Assembly: GCA_008802785.1 (NCBI GenBank)
Contig: VUYT01000003.1
Coordinates: 248,001-312,000 of the forward strand
Reading direction: 5' to 3'
Origin: Symmetrospora coprosmae
Lineage: Eukaryota > Basidiomycota > Cystobasidiomycetes > Symmetrosporaceae
DNA: 64,000 bases
Shown here: positions 47,401 to 57,921 of the stretch, piece after piece
Numbering within the stretch: the stretch's first letter is position 1
How the letters are laid out: each line of letters opens with the position of its first letter
Translations under genes and position numbers: made by a program
The notes under the pieces: model-generated
The model's database searches: none
Told to the model about the DNA's origin: nothing
Seen by the model: only the letters and a program-made list of their open reading frames with translations

Positions 47401-47512
47401 TACTCTTCGTAGCGAGGATACTTCCTACAGTGCTGGGATGAATTCGTTCTTAAGAAAACCATTCAATAAGAAGCAGCTGGAAGAAGTGACCCGGCAGTTT
47501 ATCAGTTACTGA
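41410..47512 (+). CDS. Double hybrid histidine kinase (HK-REC-PAS-HK-REC)
   Basis: Thirteen exons (41410-42414, 42485-42675, 42756-43521, 43585-44060, 44129-44224, 44306-44906, 44979-45372, 45449-45967, 46036-46247, 46310-46922, 46984-47154, 47249-47342, 47413-47512) close in phase to 1745 residues. A PAS-like N-terminus, a poly-Gln and Gly/Ser-rich linker and a second PAS come first. Kinase 1 has SISHELRTPL, NLLSNAFKF, DTGLGIP and GSGIGLSLT. Receiver 1 has ILLADDNADL, LSDIMMPHMNG and DDHLNKPF. A PAS (WAARIHPEDVEKA) is followed by kinase 2 with DITCHELRNPL, NLLGNAIKF, DTGPGM and GVGLGLWIS. Receiver 2 has EDNELNL, HCDLEMMPMDG and FLRKPF. No membrane helix. The layout matches the double-kinase type known from Cryptococcus Tco2. 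The ligand is unknown. Confidence 0.93.
41932..42006 (+). repeat. 21-base in-frame minisatellite in the kinase gene
   Basis: About 3.5 copies of a 21-base unit (GGAAGCTCGA..GGGCGACCA) encode repeated GRPGSSN. They lie in the linker between the first and second PAS-like regions, downstream of CAG-rich poly-Gln tracts at about 41665-41715. Confidence 0.9.
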
Positions 47513-47616
47513 CTTCTGTCTTCGCACCCTAGACGTTTTTTGGCGCCCGAGCATCACGTGTAGCACAGTACAGACGCTCTCCTGTTGTCTGACACACTAG
47601 CAAGGAGGTACAGAGC

Positions 47617-47903
47617 CTGTACGACTCCGTAAGGCGATAGAACAACCCCGCCAACCTTGCTTCTTGCCACTTGTCTTCTGCTGATGAGGTCGACCCGACT
47701 TTGGCTCGTCCGGACGCGTGCCCCCGAGAACAGTTCAAGGTCTACGCAGGTCAGTCACATTCGATCTCAAGCCCGTCTCGCAATCATCAGACTGCGCTCT
47801 CAACTATTCCCTTTGCTGACATTGCTTTCTTCGACACCGACTATCAGGCCTGCCTACTACCGGCTCTGCCGCCCCTGCCGAGAAGCCTGTCGCGGGCGCC
47901 ATA
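47617..47903 (+). pseudogene. Inverted fragment of the phosphate-carrier 3' end
   Basis: Almost base for base this repeats 51741-52028 in opposite orientation. It contains the end of carrier exon 8 (LYDS), the following intron, the 16-base exon 9 (FKVYA), the next intron and most of exon 10 (GLPTTGSAAPAEKPVAGA). It stops before the carrier's last codons and is followed by unrelated sequence. Introns are included, so it arose by DNA duplication, not via mRNA. It has no start, promoter or complete domain and is not expected to encode a carrier. Confidence 0.88.
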
Positions 47904-48330
47904 TGCAGCGCTACTACTCGAGAGGGCGCCTACACAGTGCCATCGTGTCACACCCAGGTGAGTTCGCACCCTTTCATAGTCTTCCTACGCCGGGTCCGCG
48001 CTCCCGCCTCCATTGCGGCTCGTGTCGCCTGTCCCGGCTGCCCTCGCCGCCTCGCCGCCCAAGCTCAGCTAAGCTAATGAACACCGCCCAAGCTCAGCGG
48101 AGGTTGCGCACACCGTGCTCCTATGCCTAGTATCCTCGACAGCTGACGGCATGGTGTTGATGGCTGGGATATTGTCGTCTTGACCGAATTTCGAGGGTCC
48201 TTGGGTAGAGCTGATCTGGCTTCACTGCCTCCTCCAGCTTGTCCCCAGCGGCGTCAAGCCCTAGTGGGGAGGACACCGCCTGACTTCCTACCATGTGGTC
48301 GGGAGGATATGCCGTCCATTCGTTCTCTCT
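47904..48330. other. Intergenic region after the carrier fragment
   Basis: About 430 bases between the duplicated fragment and the stop of the RCC1-repeat gene. Short repeated phrases (CGCCCAAGCTCAG twice near 48060-48100) occur. No gene seen. Confidence 0.5.
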
Positions 48331-50272
48331 TCACTCCAAGAACTCCTTCGTCAAAATCCAGCTCGTCTGCGCCCCAAGTCCCACTGATGTGATGCTGCAG
48401 CGTCTAGTGACCGGGAGACCGATGCGGGTAGGCTGCGTCGTGTTCAATGCAGGAAACAAGCCAAGGCGGCCAGCTGACGTGTTGAGGCCCCAAGCGAAGA
48501 TTTCGTCGTGTTCTGCCCGAAGTGCAGCCCAATCAGTGGCGTTCCAATTGGCAAAATGGCTGGACCACCTTACCGTTGGCTGCCATTGCGTAGCCCGGAC
48601 CAGCATGGATGCTCCTGATACCCTCAAGGTCGGCTATACGAGTTGGCTTCTCGAGGAGTAGTTTGCCGTCCCCTTGACCGACGGCGCCGAATCCAGCAGA
48701 GTAGACTGAACCGCGATCTAGGACAAGGCAAGGGCGTCAGCAGCTGCTTCTCTTGCGACTGGACTAGTCGAGAAGGAACGGGATGTGAAATGGTGGGAAA
48801 TCAGACAGACGGCATCCTCCGAAGAGGAGGATGGAGATTAGATTGTGTCACCGGACATGAAGTCGTCGGCGGAGCTGCCAAGGTCCATGATGAACCTTGG
48901 CACATCGCTCATATGGCCCCGGCTGTTTTCATCGCGTATGTGAAGCGGAATGACGGCTTTCGGAGCGAATCTGGCTTACCGTCAAGCAAGAGGGAGAATG
49001 ATCCGCCAGTCTTGAAGCTCGCCACTTTCGCGCCTTCCAGAGCCGAGGCGTCGATAGGCGTAGGCTGGAGTATCCTGTCAATCTTGTGACCTTGGAAGGC
49101 CTGAGCGTACTCCTGGTCACGATAGGATGAGCTTGTATCACAGATCGACGAATTGTAGCGCAACCCACCGAGTTGCCAAAGGTCCAGAGATTGCCTTCGC
49201 TGCTGAGGATGGCAGATGTGTCCGCTCCTGCTTCCACTGCTGCAACGCCTTCCTCCGCCAGTTGTGATGGCAGGCTCAGTCGGGAAAATGCGTGCTGATC
49301 AAGGTCATCTCCGCGACCAAGCTGTCCGTCTGTACCAATGCCGGAAGCCCACACCTTGCCATCTTCTGACAATGCGATGGCGTGCTCGTATCCGGCGCGG
49401 ATCTCTTGTACTGAGTTCCCTTCCGGCAAAGCTATTTGAACCATGCGCGAAATTAGAGCCTGTGTCGGACGTTCGCCATCTGTTTTTGCTGGCGGCAGAC
49501 CGAGTTGCCCTGTACACAGCTGTTTCAGCGCCATGCACAACCCCTTTTGCCGACTGCTGGCTCTCTCACCTCGAATATGGTTTCCGCAGACGTAGAGCGT
49601 AGACTTGTCTGTGGTTATCATGCAGAAGAGTCAAGGGTCGGTCAAAAGTTCCGGCTCGCCGAAGCGTGAAGTCGGACTGACCTTCATGCTGCATCTGGAT
49701 ATATGTGGACGTGATGCCACATCGAATAGAGCGCACAAAGTCCCCCGAGAAGCCCTCGACCAAGCCTCTTGTCGGTTCCTGCGACGTGTTTCGCGTCAAG
49801 GTCCGTTGCGGCTTCCCCTGATTCGGGCGAGAGTCCGCACCTGCGAGTTGTACCCAATGCCGAGCTGTCCGCTCTCATTGCGCCCGATAGCGAAGATCGA
49901 CTCGACGCCTTCGTATCGATACGCTATAAGGGCATGCCCGTGTCCGGTTGCGACATGCGTAATCTCGAGATGCTCGGGACCGGATCCTGTCTTGACGCCG
50001 ATGGATCCGAGCCATTCTGCAAAATCGACCTCTACGAAAGTTGGCGATGTAGCTTTGCGCACGCTCGGAGGAAGGAACGGATTCACGCCCGCCACGAAAA
50101 GGCGTTGCCGCGTTGCTCGAGAGTCGTGGATGGTAACGCTGCGGCGGACGGTCAAAGAAGTCGAAAGACCGCGAGAGCGCCTTCCCGCCTTGACAGGATC
50201 GACACGAGTCTCTGCGCGCGACGAGCGCATTACTAGTGGTGATACGAGGCGCATGGCCAGTCTGCGCGACAT
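48331..50272 (-). CDS. RCC1-repeat protein, RCC1L-like, probably mitochondrial
   Basis: Exons 49841-50272, 49682-49778, 49570-49608, 49169-49509, 48980-49112, 48574-48717 and 48331-48512 join in phase to 455 residues. The chosen start gives a basic, acid-poor leader (MSRRLAMRLVSPLVMRSSRA), a good mitochondrial presequence. RCC1-type repeats follow: IFAIGRNESGQLGIG, LYVCGNHIRGQLGLP, VWASGIGTDGQLGRG, LWTFGNSEYAQA, VYSAGFGAVGQGDG and FAWGLNTSAGRLG, with intervening HALIA, HAIALS and TSAILS strands. This is a seven-bladed beta-propeller like RCC1L/Fmp25-type mitochondrial proteins rather than nuclear RCC1. An in-frame ATG at 50374 is also possible. Confidence 0.85.
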
Positions 50273-50516
50273 ACCTCTGTCAGATTGATCCGAAGTATAA
50301 GGGCAAAGGCACTTCTGTGATAGGGACCCGGCCAGGCAAAAGCGGTTCACCTGACGACCGCACGGTATCGACATTAGGCGCAAGGCGGAGACGGCGGAGA
50401 AGACGGAGCGGCAACGTGCCGTCCCTGTCAGTGGATGTCATTCCGCCCTTCTTCTCTTGACCGTCAGTCTCTTTCCCTCTCCTCCTTGCAATCTACATAC
50501 ACTCAGATCAAACAGC

Positions 50517-51008
50517 ATGCAGACGCAGCAGCAGACCGTCGACAGGCCATACGTCGATCCTTCGCAAAACATCGTGGGCGCCATCCTCATCAAGATGGAC
50601 TCCCTAGCGGAAAGCGATCCGGAGGAGGCTTTCGTCCTCAGCGGCGGGTTGATGGGCACAGAACTAGGATTCGACTACATCTGGAAGACGACGGCCCCGC
50701 TCTGTCGAGCTTTATGCTTCGAGGTCCGCTCGCGTGCCTTCGCGGCGCTAAAGGACTGGGCCAAGGCGAAAGAGGCGGCCCGTGCGGGCCTCGCCATCGT
50801 GGACGAAGCCACGGAGCAGGGCATTCCGAGCGAGGACAGTTGTGCATGGGAACACATTGAGGAGACTATGCGGGATGTGATTAAGGAAGCCAACGCTGCG
50901 ATCACGGCAGACGCTGAAGGTGAACCCGACCTGACAGTCTCGTCGACGTTTGGACGCCAGACTTCGCAACTAGTACGATCAGAAGCTGACCGGCGCGACG
51001 CATCATAA
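50517..51008 (+). CDS. Unknown 163-residue protein with helical repeat-like core
   Basis: A single open frame starting at an ATG preceded by CT-rich sequence, divergent from the RCC1-repeat gene. It has no signal peptide or membrane helix. Residues about 66-102 (CRALCFEVRSRAFAALKDWA, then KAKEAARAGLAIVDEA) have the alanine spacing of a TPR-like helix pair. The C-terminus is polar. I cannot assign it to a family. The frame closes without introns, which is unusual in this window, so a spliced 3' extension is possible. Confidence 0.55.
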   Translation: MQTQQQTVDRPYVDPSQNIVGAILIKMDSLAESDPEEAFVLSGGLMGTELGFDYIWKTTAPLCRALCFEVRSRAFAALKDWAKAKEAARAGLAIVDEATEQGIPSEDSCAWEHIEETMRDVIKEANAAITADAEGEPDLTVSSTFGRQTSQLVRSEADRRDAS

Positions 51009-51722
51009 CAGACGCGAACGCCTCTCCTTCTGCACTGGATGTTGAGCGTCAGACTGCTGCCGAGCCTGCCCTTCTGAACCCTTTTCAGCATGGAATGCCC
51101 GCCGGTGAGCCGTGAACACAAACACGCCAGTTTCACTACCACATAAGCCAAAGCAACGCTGACACCCGTGTTGATCCCCTCCATGACACAGCCGGTCGAT
51201 GATCAGGTTTGGAGGGACGCTGAGCATGGAGGAGAGCGGGAGGCGACTCCGTAGGGAACGTCAATGTCAAAGGACATCTTCATGTTCGCGCAGAGGATTA
51301 GTGCGGCTCCAATGTGATGAAGTCGACGAGAAATCTCGTCTGAACGGCTAGTTGTACGCACTTCAGGAGTCAACATTACGGTAGATTCACGCCCGCGCTG
51401 AGGAGTACTGCCGCATCTCGCGGAAGTGCCCAAACCATCACTTGGCCTCGCGCTTGCTGAATGTAGAGACCTGCCTCCACCTTGCTCCTACTCGGGTCGA
51501 AGGCAAAAGCGTTTCCCGCCGGTCGGGGCAAGGCAAACATTCGCAGCAAAGAGGACGGGGAAGATGGTTGTGAACGGACATCTAATCGTTGCTTCCATCG
51601 CTCTACTGAGCACAGATCTATCGAGCGACACGCGTTTCGAGGGGGTAAGGAGGGGGACCCGGCCGCGGCCGGAATGCAGCGGGGTCTTATTAAGAAGCGA
51701 GCTTCGCGTCCGGAGCATCCGC
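51009..51722. other. Intergenic region, no confident gene
   Basis: About 710 bases. Minus-strand frames at 51003-51227 and 51203-51433 are open but show no recognisable features. Confidence 0.45.
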
Positions 51723-53655
51723 TTAGTGGAGCTTGGAGGCGATGGCGCCTGCGACAGGCTTCTCGGCAGGGGCGGCAGAGCCGGTAGTGGGCAGGCCTGA
51801 TAGTCGGTGTCGAAGAAAGCAATGTCAGCCAAAACAATAGTACAGAGCGCAATCTGATGACTGCGAGACGGGCTTGAGATCGAATGTGACTGACCTGCGT
51901 AGACCTTGAACTGTTCTCGGGGGCACGCGTCCGGACGAGCCAAAGTCGGAACGACCTCATCAGTACAAGACAAGAGGCAAGAAGCAAGGTTGGCGGGGTT
52001 GTTCTATCGACTTACGGAGTCGTACAGACCCCATTGCAGCGCCGTAAGTGTGCCAATCATGACTGTGTAGCGTTGTGGTGGGTTCCAGAGGGTCAGCAGG
52101 GGTCCGATCACTTTTGCCACCGAGGCCCTTATGTAGGATACGCACAGATACGTGTACCGAGACCAGCCCAGAGACCGCCGAAGCCGATCTCTGAGTAAAT
52201 AGAGCCAACCGTGGGGGCCACACCTCCCTTCTGTGGGGCGTTGAGCTCTGCGAGGAGTGAAGCAGTCGAGCACATAAGCTCAGCGTCCGGACACTTACAG
52301 GAGCTGCTGAAACAAGGCTTACTAGAGACCATCGTGTCCGCCGGGTGGCTCACTACCGCGCAGAAGATTCCAGCAATGTAACCAGCAACAGCGGAGACAC
52401 CGAGCTGCTGAACCTTGTTGTACTGGTCCTTGGGCTTGCTGAGGCGCTTGTAGATCTGGGGACGGCAAGGATCGTGTTGGCGGATAACAAACACGAACTA
52501 CATGTTGGAGAAGAGCGTACCTGCTGGACGGTTGCCTCGAATCTGTCGCAGAGCCAATCAATTAGCTTGCTTCCTCCGTGTGGCTTTGCGGAGTCCTGGC
52601 TACTCACGACCAGAACTTCATCATGGTGTAAGGGATCTGACGGGACCAGAGCGAAGGGAGCGACTTGAAGAGACCGCCAGTGCCGTTCTGAGCAACGAAC
52701 TTGGGGAGACCGTCCGAGATGCCTCGGGCGAAGGGAGGGATGGTCGTCTGGATTCGGACCTTGACGGCCTCCATGGGGACGAGGGCGACGTCGGCGATGA
52801 GCTCGGCGGAAGCGGATCCAGCCAGGAAGATGAGCGACTGGTACTTCTTAGCGTTCTCGGGGCCGGCAATGTCGGCGTACTTCTTCTTGAAGTACTCGTA
52901 GAACCCGTACTTGCAGGCTCCCTGCATCGAGTATCCGACAGCGGTGGGCGCCCATCCGGTGCTGCAAACGTTTATAGCCCATCAGAATACAGTCCTACAA
53001 TCTTATCTCACGCGCGCTTGCACTCACTAGAGACCTCGGACACCGTCGGCGGCGTAAATCTTCTTCCAGCCATCGACGTTGCCGGCGTAGAGCGACTTGT
53101 CTACCTGCCTTCGGCACTTGACAAGGTCGAGCGGGGTGACGAGGGTGTGGGTGGCACCGCAAGCAACGACACCACCGACGGCGCAAGTGGCGCTGTAGGA
53201 ACAGCATCCAGTCAACGGCTCCTCCCGACGCCGGGCAGCATCAAAGGTCGACTCGCAACGCACTAGTACTTGCCCGAGTAGAGCTCAATCTTCTTGCCGC
53301 CAGCAGACTCGGGGACCTTGTTGGCAATGGCGTTCTCTGCCTTGTTGAACTGCTGCTTTGCCTTGCCCTCGAGCTCTGTGGTTTTTTGAAAGGGCGCGAG
53401 AGCGAGCACGGGTCAAAGCGGGAAGTCGCAGGATGAACACAGGGTCAAAGATGGCGGATCAGCATGGCGGCATCGAGCAGCATCATTGGTGTGCATTGTC
53501 GACTAACCCTGAGCCTTCGCCTTGGCGTCGTCGAGGACACCGGCGGCGTTGAAGCTGGGAGCAGCCTGGGGCAAGCTCGTAGGGAGCAGGCCAGACCCGA
53601 CCGAGAGGGTGGGCAGGTTGAAGCTGGCCATGGCCGACGTAGGGAGGGTGAACAT
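51723..53655 (-). CDS. mir1: Mitochondrial phosphate carrier
   Basis: SLC25-family carrier that imports phosphate across the inner mitochondrial membrane. Ten exons close in phase to 388 residues: 53508-53655, 53264-53375, 53028-53192, 52608-52961, 52521-52542, 52323-52455, 52152-52247, 52016-52062, 51895-51910 and 51723-51796. The three carrier signatures are TPLDLVKCRRQVD, VPMEAVKVRIQTT and HPADTMVSKLNAP. YATCAVGGVVACGATHTLV, GWAPTAVGYSMQGACKYGFY, SRQIPYTMMKFWSFEA and GTLTALQWGLYDSFKVYAGL are specific to phosphate carriers. An Ala-rich N-terminal extension precedes the first repeat. ATG 53655 is used; 53631 is an alternative. Exons 5 (22 bases) and 9 (16 bases) are very short. Confidence 0.95.
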
Positions 53656-54689
53656 TTCGGATATCTTCTTTCCTCGGTGGATGTCCTTGGATATGAGAAA
53701 CTTGTTCGCGGATAAGGGAAGGCGTTGAGGGCAGTTCGCGGATAGCGAGGGCGGCAGGGCGGGATGCTGGAAATTCACAAGGGCGGCACTGATTCGCCGG
53801 GCAAAGTCGGGCAGGGCCGGGCGAGACCTTCTGCTTCTGCTCAATCAAACAGGTGAGCGAGCGCATATCTAGAGGTTGACAAGCCGCAGAACTAAGTCAC
53901 TGACAATGTCCGGACATCCTTACGCTCCTCCTTCCCTCTCCCATCTCCCGCCTTCAGCATCTCTGTCAAATTCCTCCTCGGTCGCGCGAATCCCATACAT
54001 GTATAGGAAACCGTCACAAATAACGCCCTGGAGAGCCGTTTGCATGCTGAAAGCGAAGCCGAACCACGTCAAAAACGGTCTGGCGCGACCCTGTCTCGTC
54101 CGTAACAGGCGGGACAGGGTCTGCTGCGTGCCATCTTAGCGCCCTCACAGTCTCGAGCGTCGGCGGCGTCCTTCTGGACGCTCTCGAGTCGCGATTGCTC
54201 GAGATGGGCCGGTAGTCACCGACATCCCTCTACTGTCCGCTTTCTCGCTATTGTTCTGTGTTCAGCTAGTCGAGCGAGCGGGACACACATGTCAGCCAAG
54301 GCCATCTTGACGACTTCCATCGGGAAAACCACGAACCTACTGAAGTGAACAAATAACTCGGCCATGACATGTGAATGTGAGACTTACCGCTTGTGATGGC
54401 TTCTAGCCCTTCCGAACAATCCTCCTCAGTCGTCAAACCCACCAGTGGCCGGAGGAGAGGGTACGATGGGCAGCAGGGACGCGCACTAGGCAAGGCTTGA
54501 CAGCTTCTTGGCTCTTGCCCAATCAGTCAACGCATGCTTACGGCGTGAACTACAAGCCATTCGCCCTTCCCACTACCAATTGAAGGAGGACCACCATCAA
54601 ATGAATTGATCGCATGAATGAGGGTATCTAAGCGGACAAAAAGCTTTCGAAGACTCCACATGCCTGTCCAGCAGGCAGCTTGAACGTAT
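53656..54689. other. 1-kb region between carrier and S1, no gene seen
   Basis: It contains the carrier promoter. Minus-strand frames at 54266-54493 and 54527-54724 have no family resemblance to S1-S3 or anything else I recognise. Confidence 0.45.
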
Positions 54690-55186
54690 TTAAGCTGTCT
54701 TGCATTCGTAGGATGTGGCTGCATTCGAGCCAGAGCACACCAATCCCAGCTCGCACTCTTGCATCAGCGTCCAACGCGGCTTGCTGTCAGCCTCGCTGAC
54801 CTTGCACCTTGCACTGATAGACCCAGTCCCCTCCCCCCTGGTGCTTCTTGCAGCCATACTTCGTCTCTGTTGAGCGGACACGCGCAATGAGCAATACGAG
54901 TGATGCGACGAGACAAGGGGAAAAGCAACTCCCCTAAGACGGGATCGCATTCTGGGCCCACCGCTGGCGCAGTGTCTGTGTTGCCATCTGCGGTCTGGAT
55001 GATGACGTCAAGGCCCCACAGATCGGTCCCAGTCTGGCTGTAAGGCATGGGCATGCGGCGAGGGTCCGCGACCTGCCTGGCGACCCTGGACCTGCGAGAG
55101 TCGGCGGGCTTTCCAAGGGCAACGTTCCCGCCCAGCAGGAGCGTAGAAAAGACAAAGGCGAGCATGATATGGGAGCTGGTAGACAT
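54690..55186 (-). pseudogene. Array gene S1: small secreted cysteine-rich protein, frame disrupted
   Basis: The first exon from ATG 55186 encodes a signal peptide (MLAFVFSTLLLGGNVALG) and a pro-region with RRSRVARQVADP and LWGLDVI. A second exon starting about 54890 reads TKYGCKKHQGGGDWVYQCK. The rest of the family domain (SKPRWTLMQECELGLVCSG, then SYECKTA-stop) is in another frame. The switch coincides with a perfect 7-base tandem duplication (CTTGCAC twice, 54801-54814). This is either a recent inactivation or an assembly error. The first intron is also unclear. It aligns with S2 and S3 as C-K-x2-G...Y-x-C...W-x-x-x-x-E-C...C...YEC. Confidence 0.6.
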
Positions 55187-55449
55187 TGTTATCGGGTGAG
55201 CGGAGGTGGTATAGATGGCTGTTTGGCTGGCTGCGTATGCTGATGATAGAGAGGCAAGCAGGTCAGGGCAACTGGGTCCGTCCTTTACAGTAACGCGGTC
55301 CCGCTTCTGCTCTGTAGCCACGCGGTGCCTGAAAGGGTCGTGTTGCATCCAGATTCCCAGGCCTCGATGGCTGTCTGCCGGCGCGAAAGGGATGGTCTAG
55401 ACAGGCCAGCCTAGGCTCTCTGGCGGTCACAGGGCGTCAGCTGGTGCTG

Positions 55450-56197
55450 TCATCGAGATGCTTTTAGAGAGGTCGCAGCTGCTGAGCATTCGCCCGACCT
55501 CCGTTCTGTCGGATCGGTACGAGGTACAGCACATCTGCGGTCAGAGCACATACGAGGCATGCTAGCGGTGGACTGTATCAGGAATGGCTTCCAGCAGGGA
55601 ACATCGTGCACCCGAGCAAAGTACGGCGACGTGGACGAGACGCTCGGACCGAGGCTCGTGAGGATGGCTAGCAACCTTGACGATAGGCTACAAGAGCGCA
55701 GACGCTGACTAGCCCCTGCTTCGTAGCTCCTCGCCTTCGTCTCGCCGTCGGGCGCGACACACGAGTGATTCTCCTTACACTCCTCCTTGAACTCCCATTT
55801 GGTGCCTGCCTTGAATACCCCATCCGGTCCGGGCGGGCAATAGTAGACAAGGTCTTTGATCCCATTGCTTTGCTTAAGACATCCGTATTCCGTAACTGGC
55901 CACAGGTATATCGAGTCAGTCGAGGGGTCTTCCGCAATGTGTCCAACGTGCAGGCAATGGAACGTCACCCATGTCCACGGAACAGTAGAAGCCCTCCTTG
56001 GGTCCGGGATCAGTGGTAGACGGCTTGACCACTCCGGCCAGATCTACGAGGTCGGTATCCGTGCCTCCAGCGGCAAGGACTCCCGACCATTTGCCATAGT
56101 TCGTCTGCCTGGCTACCATTTTGATCCGGGCATCGCCATGCTTTGCGAACGCCGATGCTCCGCTCGACAGAAGGGCACATAGCAAAATGAGCCGCAT
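55450..56197 (-). CDS. Array gene S2: small secreted cysteine-rich protein with extended C-terminus
   Basis: Two exons (55969-56197, 55450-55895) give 224 residues. The signal peptide is MRLILLCALLSSGASAFA, and a pro-region with KMVARQTNYGKW follows. The family domain is EYGCLKQSNGIKDLVYYC, KWEFKEECKENHSC, then SYE. In S1 and S3 the domain stops two to three residues after YEC-K. Here the Cys is missing and the frame runs on for about 95 residues of low protein-likeness. Either the 3' end has mutated, or a splice site after SYE is not recognised. Function unknown; extracellular location expected. Confidence 0.6.
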
Positions 56198-56857
56198 GGA
56201 GCATAGGTGAGGCGGATGCTGGATGCATGGATATGTATATGTGCCTTTGGAATGGGGTTGCGTACTCTGACGCTGCTTTGTTAAATACGGGAGCGGGTGG
56301 AAGCGGAAGTAAAAAGGGCAGGGACATTGCTCGCGAGACTTTATGCCGGCACGATAGCTGGCCTCTATGTTTCAATTGCCTTTAGATGGTCTTCAGCCGG
56401 AGCCTATGCATCCCCGTAGCGGCCTTCGCCCGGGTACCTGGCCATCCCAGATCCATTGTAACCTGCACCGGCTCCAATACTGCTGCTTCAAATATTTGCA
56501 GGGCGTGTTCCAGTCAATCGGATCTGGTGCCATGTCCTTTGATGGTTATGGGCAGGAGCGCTTCCGAGCTGATGCGACGGCTTGTCATGACTGGTGTGTT
56601 CCCGCCTCAGAAATGCTGAAAGGCATATGGCGGAGAGAGAAAGACCGGTGATTGACTTGGCCAGTGCATGTTCAGCGGCAAAGCCCAAAGATCAACGACA
56701 TGCTAAGGCATGAGGAAGTAGCTTGACCGGATAGGATGGGCTCGGGATGGCGTTGTGATCAAACCAACCGAATGCTCTGGGAGACTTTGCGCGGAATACA
56801 AGAAGGCTCAGGAACATTGATTGGCATTCATGTCGCGGAGAGCGCACCGCATCGTCG
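56198..56857. other. Spacer between S2 and S3
   Basis: About 660 bases: presumed S2 promoter and S3 3' end. Nothing else recognised. Confidence 0.5.
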
Positions 56858-57399
56858 TCAAACCTTCTTGCATTCGTAGTGTTCAGCTTTGTCGTCTGTT
56901 CCATGGCACGACGTGTTCTCGCCGCATTCCTTCTCAAGCTGCCATCTGTCATCGTCCGTTCCAGTCTCGCATCTATAGATCAGATCTATCACACCGTCGC
57001 CTTGCTTGAGGCATCCGAATTGTTTGGCTATAGAACAGACACGCAAGAAGAGCCTCTACCGTGTCAGTAAGACCATCAAGGTTTCAAGCTGACGGGGCCT
57101 GACTTGACAGCCTCACCATGCTCCGGGAGGCAGATCTTGCCGGTCTTTGGCTTGTCGGCCAAGTTGACCGGCACAACCACGTCAGTGAGCCCCCAGAGCT
57201 TGACGTCGCCATTCTCGGCTGGCGGCTTAGGTGTGCCGGTCGGCTCGATAGAAGGAACCGTCGTCGAGACAGTCGTAGTCGTCTCTGGCGTCCTGCGCGG
57301 GACGAGCTGCCTAGCAGCCATGGTGACGCGGGGGTCGACGGGTCCAGCCAGGGCAAAAGTGGCAGCAGAGAGGAGAGCCAAGAGGGCGAGGCGCAGCAT
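56858..57399 (-). CDS. Array gene S3: small secreted cysteine-rich protein
   Basis: Two exons (57117-57399, 56858-57027) give 150 residues. The signal peptide is LRLALLALLSAATFALAG. The pro-region has MAARQLVPRRTPE, and a Thr/Pro-rich linker and KLWGLTDVVVPV follow. The C-terminal domain is FGCLKQGDGVIDLIYRC, WQLEKECGENTSC and EHYECKKV-stop, with five cysteines plus one in the first exon (KICLPEHA). It is the intact member of the S1-S3 array. Size, secretion and cysteine content fit a small secreted effector- or wall-type protein; no function is known to me. Confidence 0.8.
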
Positions 57400-57921
57400 G
57401 GTATCGAGCAGAACTGGAGGAGTTTTTTCAGGAAGATGTACGAGTTCCTAGAAGGGGGCGTGAAGAGGTAAATGACTTGTAGGTTGTGCGAAAGAAAGAG
57501 GCGTCAGCAGTGGAGGCTATCAGATGTCCAGGTTGGGAGGCTCATTGCGGGCTGCAATCAGATGCGGTGCTTCGGATCATTGCCAGATTCATCAGGCAGC
57601 GGCAGTTAGGCTTCAGTCAAAGGTGCAGAGGGCGTGTCGCGTTATCAGCCACAGGTCTCAGGAGGAAATCCGCAATCGAAAGGCTTCAAGCCGATGCTGT
57701 GCCGAACACTGATGAGCAATAGGCGCGAAGAGACGCCGTAAAGAAGAATGAAGGATGAGTTGGAGGGATTGCGCACCGTCAGTACAAAGACGTGCCCCGA
57801 TGGAGGGCGAGCAACTCACCTGGACGTCTTGCATATGCGTGAGTGGGTCAGGCTGGACATGCTCAATATTGACTACTGCACAACAACAAGCATAGCTGGT
57901 CACGCGTCGCCATTATATCTG
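57400..57921. other. Intergenic region, no gene seen
   Basis: About 520 bases between the S3 start (minus) and the 3' end of the next minus-strand gene. Only short open frames. Confidence 0.5.

Noticed and set aside
53876-54500. Possible fourth member of the S1-S3 family
   Set aside because: No GC-x-K, EC...C or YEC pattern on either strand and no signal peptide.
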